Of a stretch of 64,000 nucleotides of DNA, positions 34,895-43,241 are shown in pieces. The stretch comes from Paenibacillus sp. Root52 (GTDB lineage: Bacteria; Bacillota; Bacilli; Paenibacillales; Paenibacillaceae): positions 159,737 to 223,736 of the forward strand of contig NZ_LMFO01000005.1 in NCBI RefSeq assembly GCF_001426865.1, written 5' to 3'. How positions within the stretch are numbered: position 1 is the stretch's first letter; each line of letters opens with the position of its first letter. A program made the position numbers and the translations under genes. The notes under the pieces were generated by a model. That model searched no databases, was not told the origin of the DNA, and saw only the letters and a list, made by a program, of their open reading frames with translations.

Positions 34895-35803
34895 CTATGT
34901 CTTCGGAGTCGTTTTTCTCTTTTTCGCAGGCGCAGCAGGGGTGTCGTTTTCTCCTCCAGCGACAGCTTGAATGGCCGTTTTTTTCGGTGCGCGTTTCTTC
35001 GGCTTGGCGGTAGATTTACCAGGATCAGTAGGGATAGGTTTAACAGCCTCGATACTCGCCTGCAAGGCAGCCATCAGATCCATTACATTAGCCTCCGGTT
35101 TGGCAGGAGCGATTTTGATCTCTTCACCCGCAACCTTGTGATTGATCAGATCCAGCAATTTGCCTCGGTAATCGTCGGTATATTTGCCAGGCTCAAACGG
35201 GGTAGACAGTTGGTCAATTAGAAGCTTCGCCATGGTCAGCTCCTTCTCATTGACTTGCTGTACCTCGGGCAGATTAGGAACTTGTGAGACGGGACGGATC
35301 TCATCAGGATAGAATATCGTCTCCATGGAGAGACAGTCCTCAAGCACACGAATAGCGGCTAAGCTGCTTTTGGATCGAATCGAAATTTTGGCTATCCCGA
35401 TTTTGCCTGTATCTCGCATGGCGTTCATTAATAGCTGATAAGCGTTCCCTCCCGCCTGATCGGGGGACAGATAATATGTCTTTTGAAAATAGATCGGGTC
35501 AATTTCAGTTAGATCTACGAAATCGAGGATCGTAATGGTTTTGCTGGTGGAATCGTTGAGAGCTTCCAATTCCTCCTTCTCAAAAAGGACGAACTTGCCC
35601 TTCTCATATTCGTACCCCTTGGTAATCTCTTCCCACTGTACTTCAACCTCACAAGAAGGACATTTGCGAACATAAGCAAGCGGGCTACCACAGACTTTGT
35701 GGATGTAACGCATGGAGATGTCTTTGTCTTCGGTAGCCGAGAACATTTTGACAGGCACATGTACAAGTCCAAAACTAATAGCGCCTTTCCAGACGGTATG
35801 CAT
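34895..35803 (-). CDS. ku: Ku protein for non-homologous end joining
   Basis: 302-residue bacterial Ku that binds DNA ends and recruits the ligase and polymerase encoded about 3.5 kb downstream on the same strand. The N-terminus MHTVWKGAISFGLVHVPVKM is diagnostic, followed by a CGSPLAYVRKCPSCE segment and GYEYEKGKFVLFEKEELEAL. The C-terminus (from about 255) is Lys/Pro/Ala rich, a DNA-binding tail. ATG 35803 follows AAAGGAG by 9 nt and gives the usual start, rather than the longer frame beginning at 35830. Confidence 0.95.
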   Translation of the reverse strand: MHTVWKGAISFGLVHVPVKMFSATEDKDISMRYIHKVCGSPLAYVRKCPSCEVEVQWEEITKGYEYEKGKFVLFEKEELEALNDSTSKTITILDFVDLTEIDPIYFQKTYYLSPDQAGGNAYQLLMNAMRDTGKIGIAKISIRSKSSLAAIRVLEDCLSMETIFYPDEIRPVSQVPNLPEVQQVNEKELTMAKLLIDQLSTPFEPGKYTDDYRGKLLDLINHKVAGEEIKIAPAKPEANVMDLMAALQASIEAVKPIPTDPGKSTAKPKKRAPKKTAIQAVAGGENDTPAAPAKKRKTTPKT

Positions 35804-36025
35804 GGATATCGGCTCCTTTCCGTTAATCATTTATAAGAATCAGTATGGGCATTTCTGTGAACGGCTAACCGCTTCATCCCATGGATGATGTGCTGAGTAT
35901 GCTTCAGCAAGAGTGGGGGATGATAACAGAAACATCCTTGAGATCAATCTATAGAGCAGGCGAGCTGGAGAGTGGTCTTCGTCATAGGATGAGCAATTGT
36001 AACTATCTAACCTAGGAGGTGTCTC

Positions 36026-36322
36026 ATGAAGAATGGACGTGATGAAGGGGAAGCTCATGCTCACACATTTTCACCTTATCCTCTTGCAGCGTCGGAAGGC
36101 TCCGAGGATTTCCACACGCCTGCGACATCTGTCAATTGGGAGGCCGTGACCTCAGAGGAGTTACCGCTTGACCGAGAATCGTTCATGCTCGATATTGATC
36201 GCATGGTCAATGAGGGGCTGGGTGGAGGTCAGGTAACCGATGATAATGGTTATATTGGGGACAGCACAACCGATACCATGGTTCGTGAATCACACGATGA
36301 TCCGGAAGGGGAGTACGAATAA
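36026..36322 (+). CDS. Small acidic protein of unknown function upstream of sspH
   Basis: 98-residue, acidic, hydrophilic protein with no membrane helix or recognised domain; Asp/Glu/Gly-rich end (DDNGYIGDSTTDTM...DDPEGEYE). TAGGAGGTG lies 8 nt before ATG 36026, a strong site that supports expression. It ends 2 bp before the first start codon of the SspH gene, so both are likely co-transcribed and may be made late in sporulation. That timing is inference from the neighbour only. Confidence 0.75.
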   Translation: MKNGRDEGEAHAHTFSPYPLAASEGSEDFHTPATSVNWEAVTSEELPLDRESFMLDIDRMVNEGLGGGQVTDDNGYIGDSTTDTMVRESHDDPEGEYE

Positions 36323-36326
36323 GATG

Positions 36327-36503
36327 ATGGATGTTAAGCGTGCCAAAGCGATATATGATTCTGAGGATACAATTGCTGTTACGCTCGAAGGGGATCCGGT
36401 TTGGATTGAAAGTGTGGACGAAGCCAATGGGATGGCTACAGTTCAGGTAGGAAGTCGCCCTGGTAATACGCAAACTGTTCGTGTGGATCGACTGGAGGAG
36501 TAG
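36327..36503 (+). CDS. sspH: Small acid-soluble spore protein H family
   Basis: 58-residue protein (59 if ATG 36324 is used) beginning MDVKRAKAIYDSEDTIAVTLEGDPVWIE, the SspH family pattern, and ending in GNTQTVRVDRLEE. SspH proteins are minor spore-core proteins made in the forespore. The ribosome site GGAAGGGGAG lies about 11-13 nt upstream, at the end of the preceding gene. It gives direct support for a spore-forming host. Confidence 0.92.
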   Translation: MDVKRAKAIYDSEDTIAVTLEGDPVWIESVDEANGMATVQVGSRPGNTQTVRVDRLEE

Positions 36504-36861
36504 CAACTAAGCCTCGTTAACGTTCAGTGCATGAAGGAGCCGTAGAAATAGAAGCGGTTTTATTGTGCAGGTATAGGTCATGATCGTCGAGAGGACAAGC
36601 TGAGGTTGGTATCACGGCTCCCCCGATCATATTCATGTCCTGATTATCTGAACGTGCTCTATGACAAGGTTGGTCAGCCGCAGATTTGCAGATATAGAGA
36701 TTTGAGATGAGGCCGGTGCCATGAGGTGCCGGTTTTTTCGCTATTTTAGTGGGGATATCAAGCGTCATTCCTTTTGCAAGTGTTGCGGGGGAAGAAGGTG
36801 ACCGATATAATAGTCTTCAAAGTGAACTCAGGCGGCAGAGCCGTCAAAGGTGGGGCGTAAA
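36504..36861. other. Intergenic region between sspH and tsaE, with a terminator
   Basis: A 358-bp gap. The terminator described separately (36713-36738) divides it. The first 200 bp shows no gene or clear element. The part after the terminator leads to tsaE and contains only its ribosome site; no clear promoter hexamers were identified. Confidence 0.5.
36713..36738 (+). terminator. Rho-independent terminator upstream of tsaE
   Basis: CCGGTGCC 36713-36720, 4-nt loop, GGTGCCGG 36725-36732 (two G-U wobbles), then TTTTTT at 36733-36738. Confidence 0.85.
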
Positions 36862-37341
36862 TTGAATCAAGAGCATGAGCAGTGGGTGTATGATTCCCAT
36901 GGCATTTCAGATACAGAAGCGCTTGCGTCTGCACTTGCTGGACAGGCAATGGCTGGTATGGTGATTGCACTGGATGGTGATCTGGGCGCGGGCAAAACGG
37001 CATTTTCACAAAAGTTCGCCTGGCATTTGGGTGTGCGAGGTGTAGTTAACAGCCCTACGTTTACATTGATCAAGGAATATGAGGGACGATTGCCTTTATA
37101 TCATATGGATGTATACCGTATTTCATTGGAAGAAGCGGATGAGCTTGGGCTAGATGAATACTTCTATGGAACCGGAGTCAGTCTGGTGGAATGGTCAAGC
37201 ATTATCCCAGAGCTACTCCCCGAAGAGCATCTGCATATACAGATCGAAACGACCGGTCCGGAAGATCGTAAGATTACGCTGGATGGATACGGTGAGAAGT
37301 ATTCCGCCATATGCCGGCAGTTCAGACAGAATGGAGTCTAA
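36862..37341 (+). CDS. tsaE: tRNA threonylcarbamoyladenosine biosynthesis ATPase TsaE
   Basis: 159-residue P-loop ATPase needed with TsaB and TsaD for t6A37 modification of ANN-decoding tRNAs. Walker A is GDLGAGKT, followed by NSPTFTLIKEY and LYHMDVYR, and VSLVEWSSII, all family hallmarks. The best start is TTG 36862, 6 nt after AAAGGTGGGG; GTG 36850 overlaps that site. It is the first gene of tsaE-tsaB-rimI-tsaD, matching the ydiBCDE order in B. subtilis. Confidence 0.94.
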   Translation: MNQEHEQWVYDSHGISDTEALASALAGQAMAGMVIALDGDLGAGKTAFSQKFAWHLGVRGVVNSPTFTLIKEYEGRLPLYHMDVYRISLEEADELGLDEYFYGTGVSLVEWSSIIPELLPEEHLHIQIETTGPEDRKITLDGYGEKYSAICRQFRQNGV

Positions 37342-37345
37342 TAAG

Positions 37346-38197
37346 ATGATGGAAGATTTACAAAAAAAGCCGCGTCAGCGGTTTTTGGCGTTGGATACGT
37401 CTACAGCGGTGATGGCTGCCTCAGTGATGGAGGATCACACGCTGCTCGAGGAACGAAATGAACGGGCAGAGCGTAATCATTCCGTGCATGTTGTGCCCGT
37501 AATGGAGCAGCTCTTGGCTGCGAGTGGAACACAGCCTGGGCAATTAGACGGCATTGCCGTTGGCATTGGCCCTGGATCATACACAGGCATCCGCATTGCG
37601 GTGACGGCGGCCAAAACACTTGCCTGGGCATGGGACATCCCCGTTGCCGGGGTGTCCAGCCTTCAGGCAATGGCCTGGGGCGGCTGGCATCATGGCCTCG
37701 CCGCCAAGGCCGAAGCTGCGGCAGAGGAACCTGCCGCAGCAGGGGCTGGCGGAACGCCATCCGCGGACGAGGGCAGCCAGTCGGCTGCCCCGGTCCACTG
37801 GATCGTTCCGCTCGTGGATGCACGGCGCGGTCAAGCGTATACCGCGCTGTTCGCCTCCGCCGGGAGCAATGCGCCCCGGCGGCTTGAGCCTGATGCCATC
37901 CGTAAGATGGACGGATGGCTGGAAGCCCTCGCCGCCCGCATCGCGGAGGCGGCGCCGGAAGAGCGGCCCGCTGCCGTCTGGCTTGTCGGCGATGCGGGGC
38001 CAGTTGAGGCTGCGGCTGCGCTGCGCTGCCCAGCAGATACGGCACTGCAGCTCATTCCATATGAGCTGGAAGGCCGTTGGGTCGGGCGCCTTGGCGCCGC
38101 CGCGCTGCTTGCAGGTCAGCGCGATGATGTTCATGCGCTGGTGCCGAACTACACCCAACTGGCTGAGGCGGAAGCCAATTTACTGCGAAAAGGGTGA
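37346..38197 (+). CDS. tsaB: tRNA threonylcarbamoyladenosine biosynthesis protein TsaB, with GC-rich Ala-rich insertion
   Basis: 283 residues, about 50 more than typical TsaB. The N-terminal ASKHA half is normal: FLALDTSTAVMAASV, NHSVHVVPVMEQLL, GIAVGIGPGSYTGIRIAVTAAKTLAW. From about residue 115 the protein has long Ala/Glu/Pro runs (KAEAAAEEPAAAGAGG and later AARIAEAAPEERPAA). DNA there is very GC rich: 43 of 60 bases at 37681-37740 and 48 of 60 at 37921-37980, unlike the flanks. ATG 37346 follows GGAG within the tsaE end. It partners TsaD in the t6A complex. Confidence 0.93.
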   Translation: MMEDLQKKPRQRFLALDTSTAVMAASVMEDHTLLEERNERAERNHSVHVVPVMEQLLAASGTQPGQLDGIAVGIGPGSYTGIRIAVTAAKTLAWAWDIPVAGVSSLQAMAWGGWHHGLAAKAEAAAEEPAAAGAGGTPSADEGSQSAAPVHWIVPLVDARRGQAYTALFASAGSNAPRRLEPDAIRKMDGWLEALAARIAEAAPEERPAAVWLVGDAGPVEAAAALRCPADTALQLIPYELEGRWVGRLGAAALLAGQRDDVHALVPNYTQLAEAEANLLRKG

Positions 38198-38215
38198 AGG
38201 GGGTACGGCGAGCGG

Positions 38216-38737
38216 ATGGATAATGTGATAGAAAACGACCAGGGTGAGGCGCTCCAATTCAAGCTCATGACACTATCGGATATTCCCGATGTGATGGTGA
38301 TTGAGCATGAAGCTTTTACGCTGCCCTGGACGGAAGAGGCATTCCGAAATGAATTAATGAACAATCATTTTGCTAAATATATGGTTATGGAAATAGACGG
38401 TACGGCGATCGGCTACGCGGGGATGTGGACGATTATGGATGAGGCGCATATCACGAATATCGCGGTAAGACAGGCCTATCGCGGCCGCAAGCTTGGCGAG
38501 AGATTGCTGGATGAACTGATGAGAACGGCAGCCTATTTGGGCATGGAACGGATGACGCTAGAAGTAAGGGTTTCGAACTTAGTTGCTCAGCGTTTGTATG
38601 AGAAAAAAGGGTTTGAATCGGCAGGTATTCGCAAAGGCTATTACTCCGACAACATGGAGGATGCGATGATTATGTGGGCGAATTTGCCTTCTACAGGCCG
38701 AGACGGCACAGAGGAAGGAAGCGTAACGGATTCATGA
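38216..38737 (+). CDS. rimI: Ribosomal protein S18-alanine N-acetyltransferase RimI
   Basis: GNAT acetyltransferase, 173 residues. It carries [38 protein letters not shown] (acetyl-CoA binding R/Q-x-x-G-x-G/A type, here RGRKLG) and [21 protein letters not shown]. It acetylates the N-terminus of S18 or similar proteins. It lies between tsaB and tsaD in the t6A operon, a common arrangement. Its stop overlaps the tsaD start (ATGA). The ribosome site AGGGGG is about 12 nt from ATG 38216. Confidence 0.93.
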   Translation: MDNVIENDQGEALQFKLMTLSDIPDVMVIEHEAFTLPWTEEAFRNELMNNHFAKYMVMEIDGTAIGYAGMWTIMDEAHITNIAVRQAYRGRKLGERLLDELMRTAAYLGMERMTLEVRVSNLVAQRLYEKKGFESAGIRKGYYSDNMEDAMIMWANLPSTGRDGTEEGSVTDS

Positions 38738-39795
38738 AGGAACTGAGTGAGAACCAACAAACACAAGAGGCTCCATGCTACATTTTGGCGGTGGAGACGA
38801 GCTGTGATGAAACGTCTGTAGCAGTGGTCAAGGATGGACGGGAAGTGCTGTCCAACTTAATCTCCAGTCAGATTGAGACACATAAGGCATTTGGTGGCGT
38901 TGTGCCTGAAGTAGCTTCACGCAAACATGTGGAAGTCATCACATTAATGCTTGAACAGGCCATTGAAGAATCGGGTATTCGTCCAAGAGATTTAAGTGCC
39001 ATCGCCGTAACGCAAGGCCCTGGACTCGTGGGTGCTCTGCTTGTCGGTATCGTTGCAGCCAAGACGCTGGCAATGGCGCTGGGTAAACCGCTAATTGGGA
39101 CTCATCATATTGCAGGACATATCTATGCGAATCGTCTTACACAAGAACTGAAATATCCTGCGATGGCGCTTGTGGTATCGGGTGGACATACGGAGCTTGT
39201 GCATATGGAATCCGAAGGTAAGTTCAAACTGATTGGCCGCACACGGGATGATGCTGTAGGTGAGGCATATGATAAAGTGGCGCGGGCCTTGGGTTGTCCT
39301 TATCCTGGGGGGCCACATGTGGACCGGATGGCATCAGAAGCAGAGCAGGTTGTACCCTTACCAAGAGTGTGGCTGGAAGCTGATTCATATGACTTCAGTC
39401 TCAGCGGATTGAAATCTGCTGTACTCAATGTGCTGAATCAGGCCAAAATGCGCGGAGAAACCTTGGAAGCTTCTGCTGTGGCGAGAGGGTTCCAAGAGGC
39501 TGTCGTTGAAGTGCTAGTTGAAAAAGCCGTCCGTGCCGTCCGGCAATATGGTTCACAACAACTGTTGTTGTGTGGTGGTGTTGCGGCAAACCGCGGACTG
39601 CGCACGGCTTTGCAGGAGCGTTGTGAACGGGAAGGGCTTGAATTGTTAATCCCACCAATGGTGTATTGTACAGACAATGCTGCCATGATTGGAGCTGCAG
39701 CTTACCTGAAATGGCAACGTGGAGAAATTTCCGAATTCGATGCCAAAGCCGATCCAGGGTTATCGCTGGAGGAATGGTCTGTGCAATCCGTATAG
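38734..39795 (+). CDS. tsaD: tRNA N6-threonylcarbamoyltransferase TsaD
   Basis: 353-residue catalytic subunit of the t6A synthase. Family motifs: [16 protein letters not shown] (17-32), [26 protein letters not shown], the iron/zinc site HIAGH (125-129), [29 protein letters not shown] and [14 protein letters not shown] 38734 overlaps the rimI stop; the longer frame beginning at 38674 lies inside rimI. GAGGAAGGAAG is 12 nt upstream. Repeat copy C begins directly after the stop. Confidence 0.96.
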   Translation: MKELSENQQTQEAPCYILAVETSCDETSVAVVKDGREVLSNLISSQIETHKAFGGVVPEVASRKHVEVITLMLEQAIEESGIRPRDLSAIAVTQGPGLVGALLVGIVAAKTLAMALGKPLIGTHHIAGHIYANRLTQELKYPAMALVVSGGHTELVHMESEGKFKLIGRTRDDAVGEAYDKVARALGCPYPGGPHVDRMASEAEQVVPLPRVWLEADSYDFSLSGLKSAVLNVLNQAKMRGETLEASAVARGFQEAVVEVLVEKAVRAVRQYGSQQLLLCGGVAANRGLRTALQERCEREGLELLIPPMVYCTDNAAMIGAAAYLKWQRGEISEFDAKADPGLSLEEWSVQSV

Positions 39796-39876
39796 AGGTT
39801 GTTCAAAAAGTCCGCTTTTGATTATGAAGAATGCCCTGAGGCATCTCAGCGCCCGATATGGGTTTCGGCCGAAATG
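39796..39876 (+). repeat. Dispersed inverted-repeat element, copy C
   Basis: Begins right after the tsaD stop: AGGTTGTTCAAAAAGTCCGC, then ATGCCCTGAGGCAT (hairpin), CAGCGCCCGATATGG and TTTCGGCCGAAATG. It is nearly the reverse complement of the right part of copy E at 46691-46869. It separates tsaD from the leuA leader and might help end tsaD transcription. Confidence 0.78.
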
Positions 39877-39889
39877 TTAAATGTAACAG

Positions 39890-39918
39890 TTGACATTCGG
39901 ATGTGAAGAATGTATATT
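39890..39918 (+). promoter_or_regulatory. Promoter of the leuA T-box transcript
   Basis: TTGACA (39890-39895), a 17-bp spacer and TATATT (39913-39918), close to the vegetative consensus. Transcription would start near 39925, just before the first T-box. Confidence 0.85.
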
Positions 39919-39963
39919 AGTTACAAATTTAAACAATGTGTTCTTCTGAACAATAATAGAAAA

Positions 39964-40348
39964 CGCGATGAACAGGAACAGTAAGGAATTTCCCGGTTGT
40001 AGAGAGCTGCGGGTTGGTGCAACGCAGTCGACGGAAAACCTGAAACTCACCTGGAAGCGGAACGATGGAACACGGTTACTCTCTTAGAGAGCCGAAGACC
40101 GATTAAGGTCGAAAGTACATGGTTACGGGTTGCCTCCGTGAATGGGCCGTTGTCTTGAATCGCCGGATCGAATGACGGTGGATGATTGGCAATAACTGAG
40201 GGGGCTTCTGACGGCTTCGGGTGATTCTATTGTGTGCATAGACATATAGGAGTTACGCGAGTGAATCGGAGAAGTCAACAAGAGTGGTACCGCGAAGGTG
40301 AACAGCCTGTCGTCTCTTGCATATATGCATGAGGTGGCAGGCTTTTTT
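39964..40348 (+). promoter_or_regulatory. T-box riboswitch 1 (leucine specifier CUC)
   Basis: Contains AGTAAGG in stem I, AGAGAGCTGCGGGTTGGTGCA-type apical loop sequence (about 39999-40026), the specifier segment GAAACTCACC with CTC at 40046-40048, the T-box AAGAGTGGTACCGCGAAGG at 40280-40298, and a terminator AGCCTG 40303-40308 / CAGGCT 40338-40343 with T-run. Uncharged tRNA-Leu(GAG) should pair with CUC and with the T-box to allow readthrough. This fits the downstream leuA gene. Confidence 0.92.
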
Positions 40349-40377
40349 GATTTTATTTTATCCTATATCAGATAAAT

Positions 40378-40746
40378 GTAATGAACGGGAGCAGTACAAG
40401 GATGAGGCGCACAGAGAGCTGCGGGTTGGTGCGACGCAGTGGCATAATTCCTTAGAATCTCGCCCGGGAACAGAGCTATGGAGGCATGGAAAGACGATCT
40501 GATTATCACGATACTTCCTTGACGGTAGTAGATGATCTAAGTCCATGTTACACAGCGACGGCTAACCTCCGTTATGGGGTGTTTCTCCGTTTGGTCATGT
40601 TGCGGCTGTACTGCCTGTCCGCCAGATCATAAACGGAGACAACGAGGTGGATGGTGATTCGGCTTAGGCCGTAACCATCAAGCAAGAGTGGTACCGCGGA
40701 GGGGAGAATAACCCGCCGTCTCTTAATGGAGATGGCGGGTTATTTG
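40378..40746 (+). promoter_or_regulatory. T-box riboswitch 2 (leucine specifier CUC), in tandem
   Basis: A second complete T-box: AGTACAAGG in stem I, AGAGAGCTGCGGGTTGGTGCG, the specifier segment GAATCTCGCC with CTC at 40459-40461, the T-box AGAGTGGTACCGCGGAGG at 40686-40703, and a terminator AATAACCCGCC 40708-40718 / GGCGGGTTATT 40735-40745. No promoter lies between the two elements, so leuA transcription must pass two terminators in series. Confidence 0.92.
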
Positions 40747-40878
40747 TATTTGCTGCCGGCAGCAGGGTGGGCATAGAAATGAGAAGCGCTTATGAAAATT
40801 ACTACATCTGGTGTGTAAGTCGACGTACACGCTAGAGCCAATGGCATGACATAACCTATTGATGGAGGCTGATGATAT

Positions 40879-42432
40879 ATGACAACGAATAACAAACGGC
40901 ACATTGAGATTTTTGATACAACACTGCGTGATGGGGAGCAAGCGCCAGGAGCGAGCTTACAGCCCGAACAAAAAATTGAGCTGGCACATCAACTAGCTTC
41001 TCTTGGTATTGACGTCATTGAGCCTGGATTCCCGATCTCCAGCCCAGGGGAGTTCGCGGCGGTTCAGGCGATATCTAGACAATTGCAGAACGTAGAGATT
41101 TGTGGATTTGCCCGTGCTGTAAAAGGTGATATTGATGCAGCAGTGCGTGCAACGGCTGATGCTGCACGGCGCAGAATTCACCTGTTTATTTCTTCGTCAG
41201 ATATTCATATCGAACATCAACTGCGTCGTCCGCGCAGTGAAGTTGTAGCTACTGCTCGTGAGATGGTGTCATATGCAAGGCAGTTCAGCGATATCGTAGA
41301 ATTCACGGCAATGGATGCGGCTCGCACCAAAATGGATGACCTGATTGAAATGATTGAAGTCGTTATTGAGGCTGGAGCCTCGATCATTAATTTGCCAGAT
41401 ACGGTTGGTTACGCACTGCCACATGAATACGGGGAGATGTTCCGTCGTGTACGCGAAGGCGCTAGAGGTGGCGACCAAGTTCGTTATAGTGCCCATTGTC
41501 ATAATGATCTGGGTCTTGCGGTGGCGAATAGCTTGGCCGCCATTGCGAATGGGGCTTCTCAGATTGAAGTAACCATTAACGGCGTAGGCGAGCGGACAGG
41601 TAATGCAGCATTGGAAGAACTGGTTATGGCACTGGAGACGCGGGGTGATGTGCTTGAAGCAACAACGAATATCAAATTAGAGCAACTGTACGAGACATCC
41701 CGTCAGATCAGCCGAGCGATGCACTTCCCGATTGCCTATAACAAGCCAGTCGTAGGACGTAATGCCTTCCAGCACGAATCCGGTATCCATCAGGATGGGC
41801 TGTTGAAGAATCGGAACACATACGAGATTATGGATCCAGAAGCACTCGGTATTCCACGTAGCATGATTATTCTGGGTAAACACTCTGGGCGCCATGCCTT
41901 GAAGGATCGGGTTCGTAAATACGGGTTTGAGCCGGATGAACAGCAAATGGAACAACTCTACAATGTATTCAAAGAAACGGCTGATCAGCAAAAAGTAGTT
42001 AGTGATGACCAGCTGCTTCAGATGGTCAGTCAGACCATGAATATTCCTGCTCAAGATTATGAGCTGGTCGAATTGCAAGTTACGGCAGGTAGCATGACAG
42101 ATCGTATGGCTGCTGTACGCATGCGTGCAGGTGGAGTGGAGCAATCCTATTCCGCAGTAGGAAGTGGGCCTGTAGAGGCGGCGATTCATGCTATAGGTCA
42201 GAGCATCTCTGACGATATCACATTTGTGGATATGGAGATTCATGCCTTGAGCGGAGGAGAAGAAGCGAATGCCGAGGCAGCAGTTACGGTTGAGCGTGCT
42301 GGTCGGGAATTCAGAGGAACCGCTATACACAGTGATATCGTGATGGCTGCTGGACTTGCGTATGTGGCTGCATGTAATGCTGCCGGACTAAAAGCAGAAT
42401 CATCCGAAAGTGGAGAGATCGCTCACGTATAA
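40879..42432 (+). CDS. leuA: 2-isopropylmalate synthase
   Basis: First committed enzyme of leucine synthesis: condenses acetyl-CoA with 2-oxoisovalerate. The 517-residue protein has the catalytic TIM barrel with DTTLRDGEQAPG (13-24), the metal-binding HCHND (206-210), and NGVGERTGNAALEEL, then a C-terminal LeuA dimer/regulatory domain (about 390-505) that binds feedback leucine. The gene is 133 bp after T-box 2, with GGAGG before ATG 40879. Neighbouring leuB/C/D are not in the window, so it is a stand-alone gene sitting between tsaD and the ABC-F gene. Confidence 0.95.
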   Translation: MTTNNKRHIEIFDTTLRDGEQAPGASLQPEQKIELAHQLASLGIDVIEPGFPISSPGEFAAVQAISRQLQNVEICGFARAVKGDIDAAVRATADAARRRIHLFISSSDIHIEHQLRRPRSEVVATAREMVSYARQFSDIVEFTAMDAARTKMDDLIEMIEVVIEAGASIINLPDTVGYALPHEYGEMFRRVREGARGGDQVRYSAHCHNDLGLAVANSLAAIANGASQIEVTINGVGERTGNAALEELVMALETRGDVLEATTNIKLEQLYETSRQISRAMHFPIAYNKPVVGRNAFQHESGIHQDGLLKNRNTYEIMDPEALGIPRSMIILGKHSGRHALKDRVRKYGFEPDEQQMEQLYNVFKETADQQKVVSDDQLLQMVSQTMNIPAQDYELVELQVTAGSMTDRMAAVRMRAGGVEQSYSAVGSGPVEAAIHAIGQSISDDITFVDMEIHALSGGEEANAEAAVTVERAGREFRGTAIHSDIVMAAGLAYVAACNAAGLKAESSESGEIAHV

Positions 42433-42534
42433 AAAGGGGCTCCGATTCAACGGGAACGGTGTGTTGATTAGTTTGTCGAATTGATGCTACAAAATATCAA
42501 GTCACCACTTCAATTTGTCAAGATGTGATTATAG

Positions 42535-42761
42535 TTATCCACATATTCAGGATAAATTGTGGGTAACTAGGCTGGAGCCAAACCAGACTCGTTTTCGAAA
42601 CGATAAGGTTTTAGGGGATAGAATCTAAGGTGTATATCCACAAAGTTGTGGATAATGTGTATAAGTCGGTGGATAAATATGGGTTTTTGTTGAAAATGCG
42701 ATTCTACCGCCGTTTAATTAAGCCTGATGGACTGCTTGGTGTCTTGCTTAATTGTGGATAA
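42535..42761. promoter_or_regulatory. Cluster of six DnaA boxes
   Basis: Within 227 bp are TTATCCACA (42535-42543, perfect), TGTGGGTAA (42558-42566, one mismatch), ATATCCACA (42634-42642, one mismatch), TGTGGATAA (42647-42655, perfect), GGTGGATAA (42668-42676, one mismatch) and TGTGGATAA (42753-42761, perfect). Boxes three and four form the palindrome TATCCACAA-AG-TTGTGGATA. The position between tsaD/leuA and the ABC-F gene parallels a DnaA-box cluster reported in the B. subtilis gcp-ydiF interval. No dnaA or dnaN gene is near, so it is probably a titration or regulatory cluster, not an origin. Confidence 0.8.
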
Positions 42762-43112
42762 ATGCGTCATTGGTTCTATAAAAAATATTTTTCAAAATTC
42801 GAGTGAATTTGACAAATGTGAAATGATCAGAATATGGCTACCCACTCGATCATAATCAACAAAAATGGGGCTGTCTTAAGAAATCTCTCTGCGCTCCAAG
42901 TGCTAACGAACCTACCGCATCTTAATAAGCGGATTATCTTACTATGCAAGATTTAATGAACCTCAGTAACGCTATTCCTTCATATAATGGTGTCGCAACC
43001 TAAATAATGGACTGAATCGATGAAATAACGCCTCTATGATTCGTTAGATATCAGATTTGGGAAAAATAGGAGAGAATAGCGTGTATCAGGGTCATTAGCT
43101 CAAAATAACGCT
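42762..43112. other. Non-coding stretch between the DnaA-box cluster and the ABC-F terminator
   Basis: About 350 bp, AT rich, without an ORF of note. Short related segments with TAACGC or ATAACGC and ATTCGTTAG or CGTTAG recur (about 42968-43110), suggesting a degraded dispersed repeat. No other feature was seen. Confidence 0.45.
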
Positions 43113-43161
43113 AAAAAGGGATGTCCCTCGTCATATTCGTGACTTTGGGAGATCCCCTTTT
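43113..43161 (-). terminator. Terminator hairpin of the ABC-F gene
   Basis: AAAAGGGAT...TCCC (43114-43127) pairs with GGGA...ATCCCCTTTT (43147-43161), with an inner GTCA/TGAC stem (43131-43144). On the minus strand it is followed by TTTTTAG. Confidence 0.8.
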
Positions 43162-43241
43162 AATATGTGGATATTGCACGCATCGTAGGTAATATATCAA
43201 TGCAATGCTTCATTAGAATGCTTCATCGGAAGTATCGATCT

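Noticed and set aside
37401..38228. Several long frames on both strands across tsaB (for example minus 37401-38045 and plus 37620-38228)
   Set aside because: They come from the GC-rich tract, which has few stop codons in any frame; translations are Arg/Pro/Ala rich without family motifs.
39964..40348. T-box 1 as the leader of a lost separate gene
   Set aside because: Only its terminator and about 30 nt lie before T-box 2, and both specifiers read CUC, so a tandem leader for leuA is simpler.
41677..42330. 217-codon minus-strand frame opposite leuA
   Set aside because: Shadow of leuA; no ribosome site and unusual composition.
42433..42800. Possible chromosomal origin because of clustered DnaA boxes
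   Set aside because: No dnaA, dnaN, rpmH or AT-rich unwinding element nearby, and the neighbours match the gcp-ydiF interval rather than oriC.
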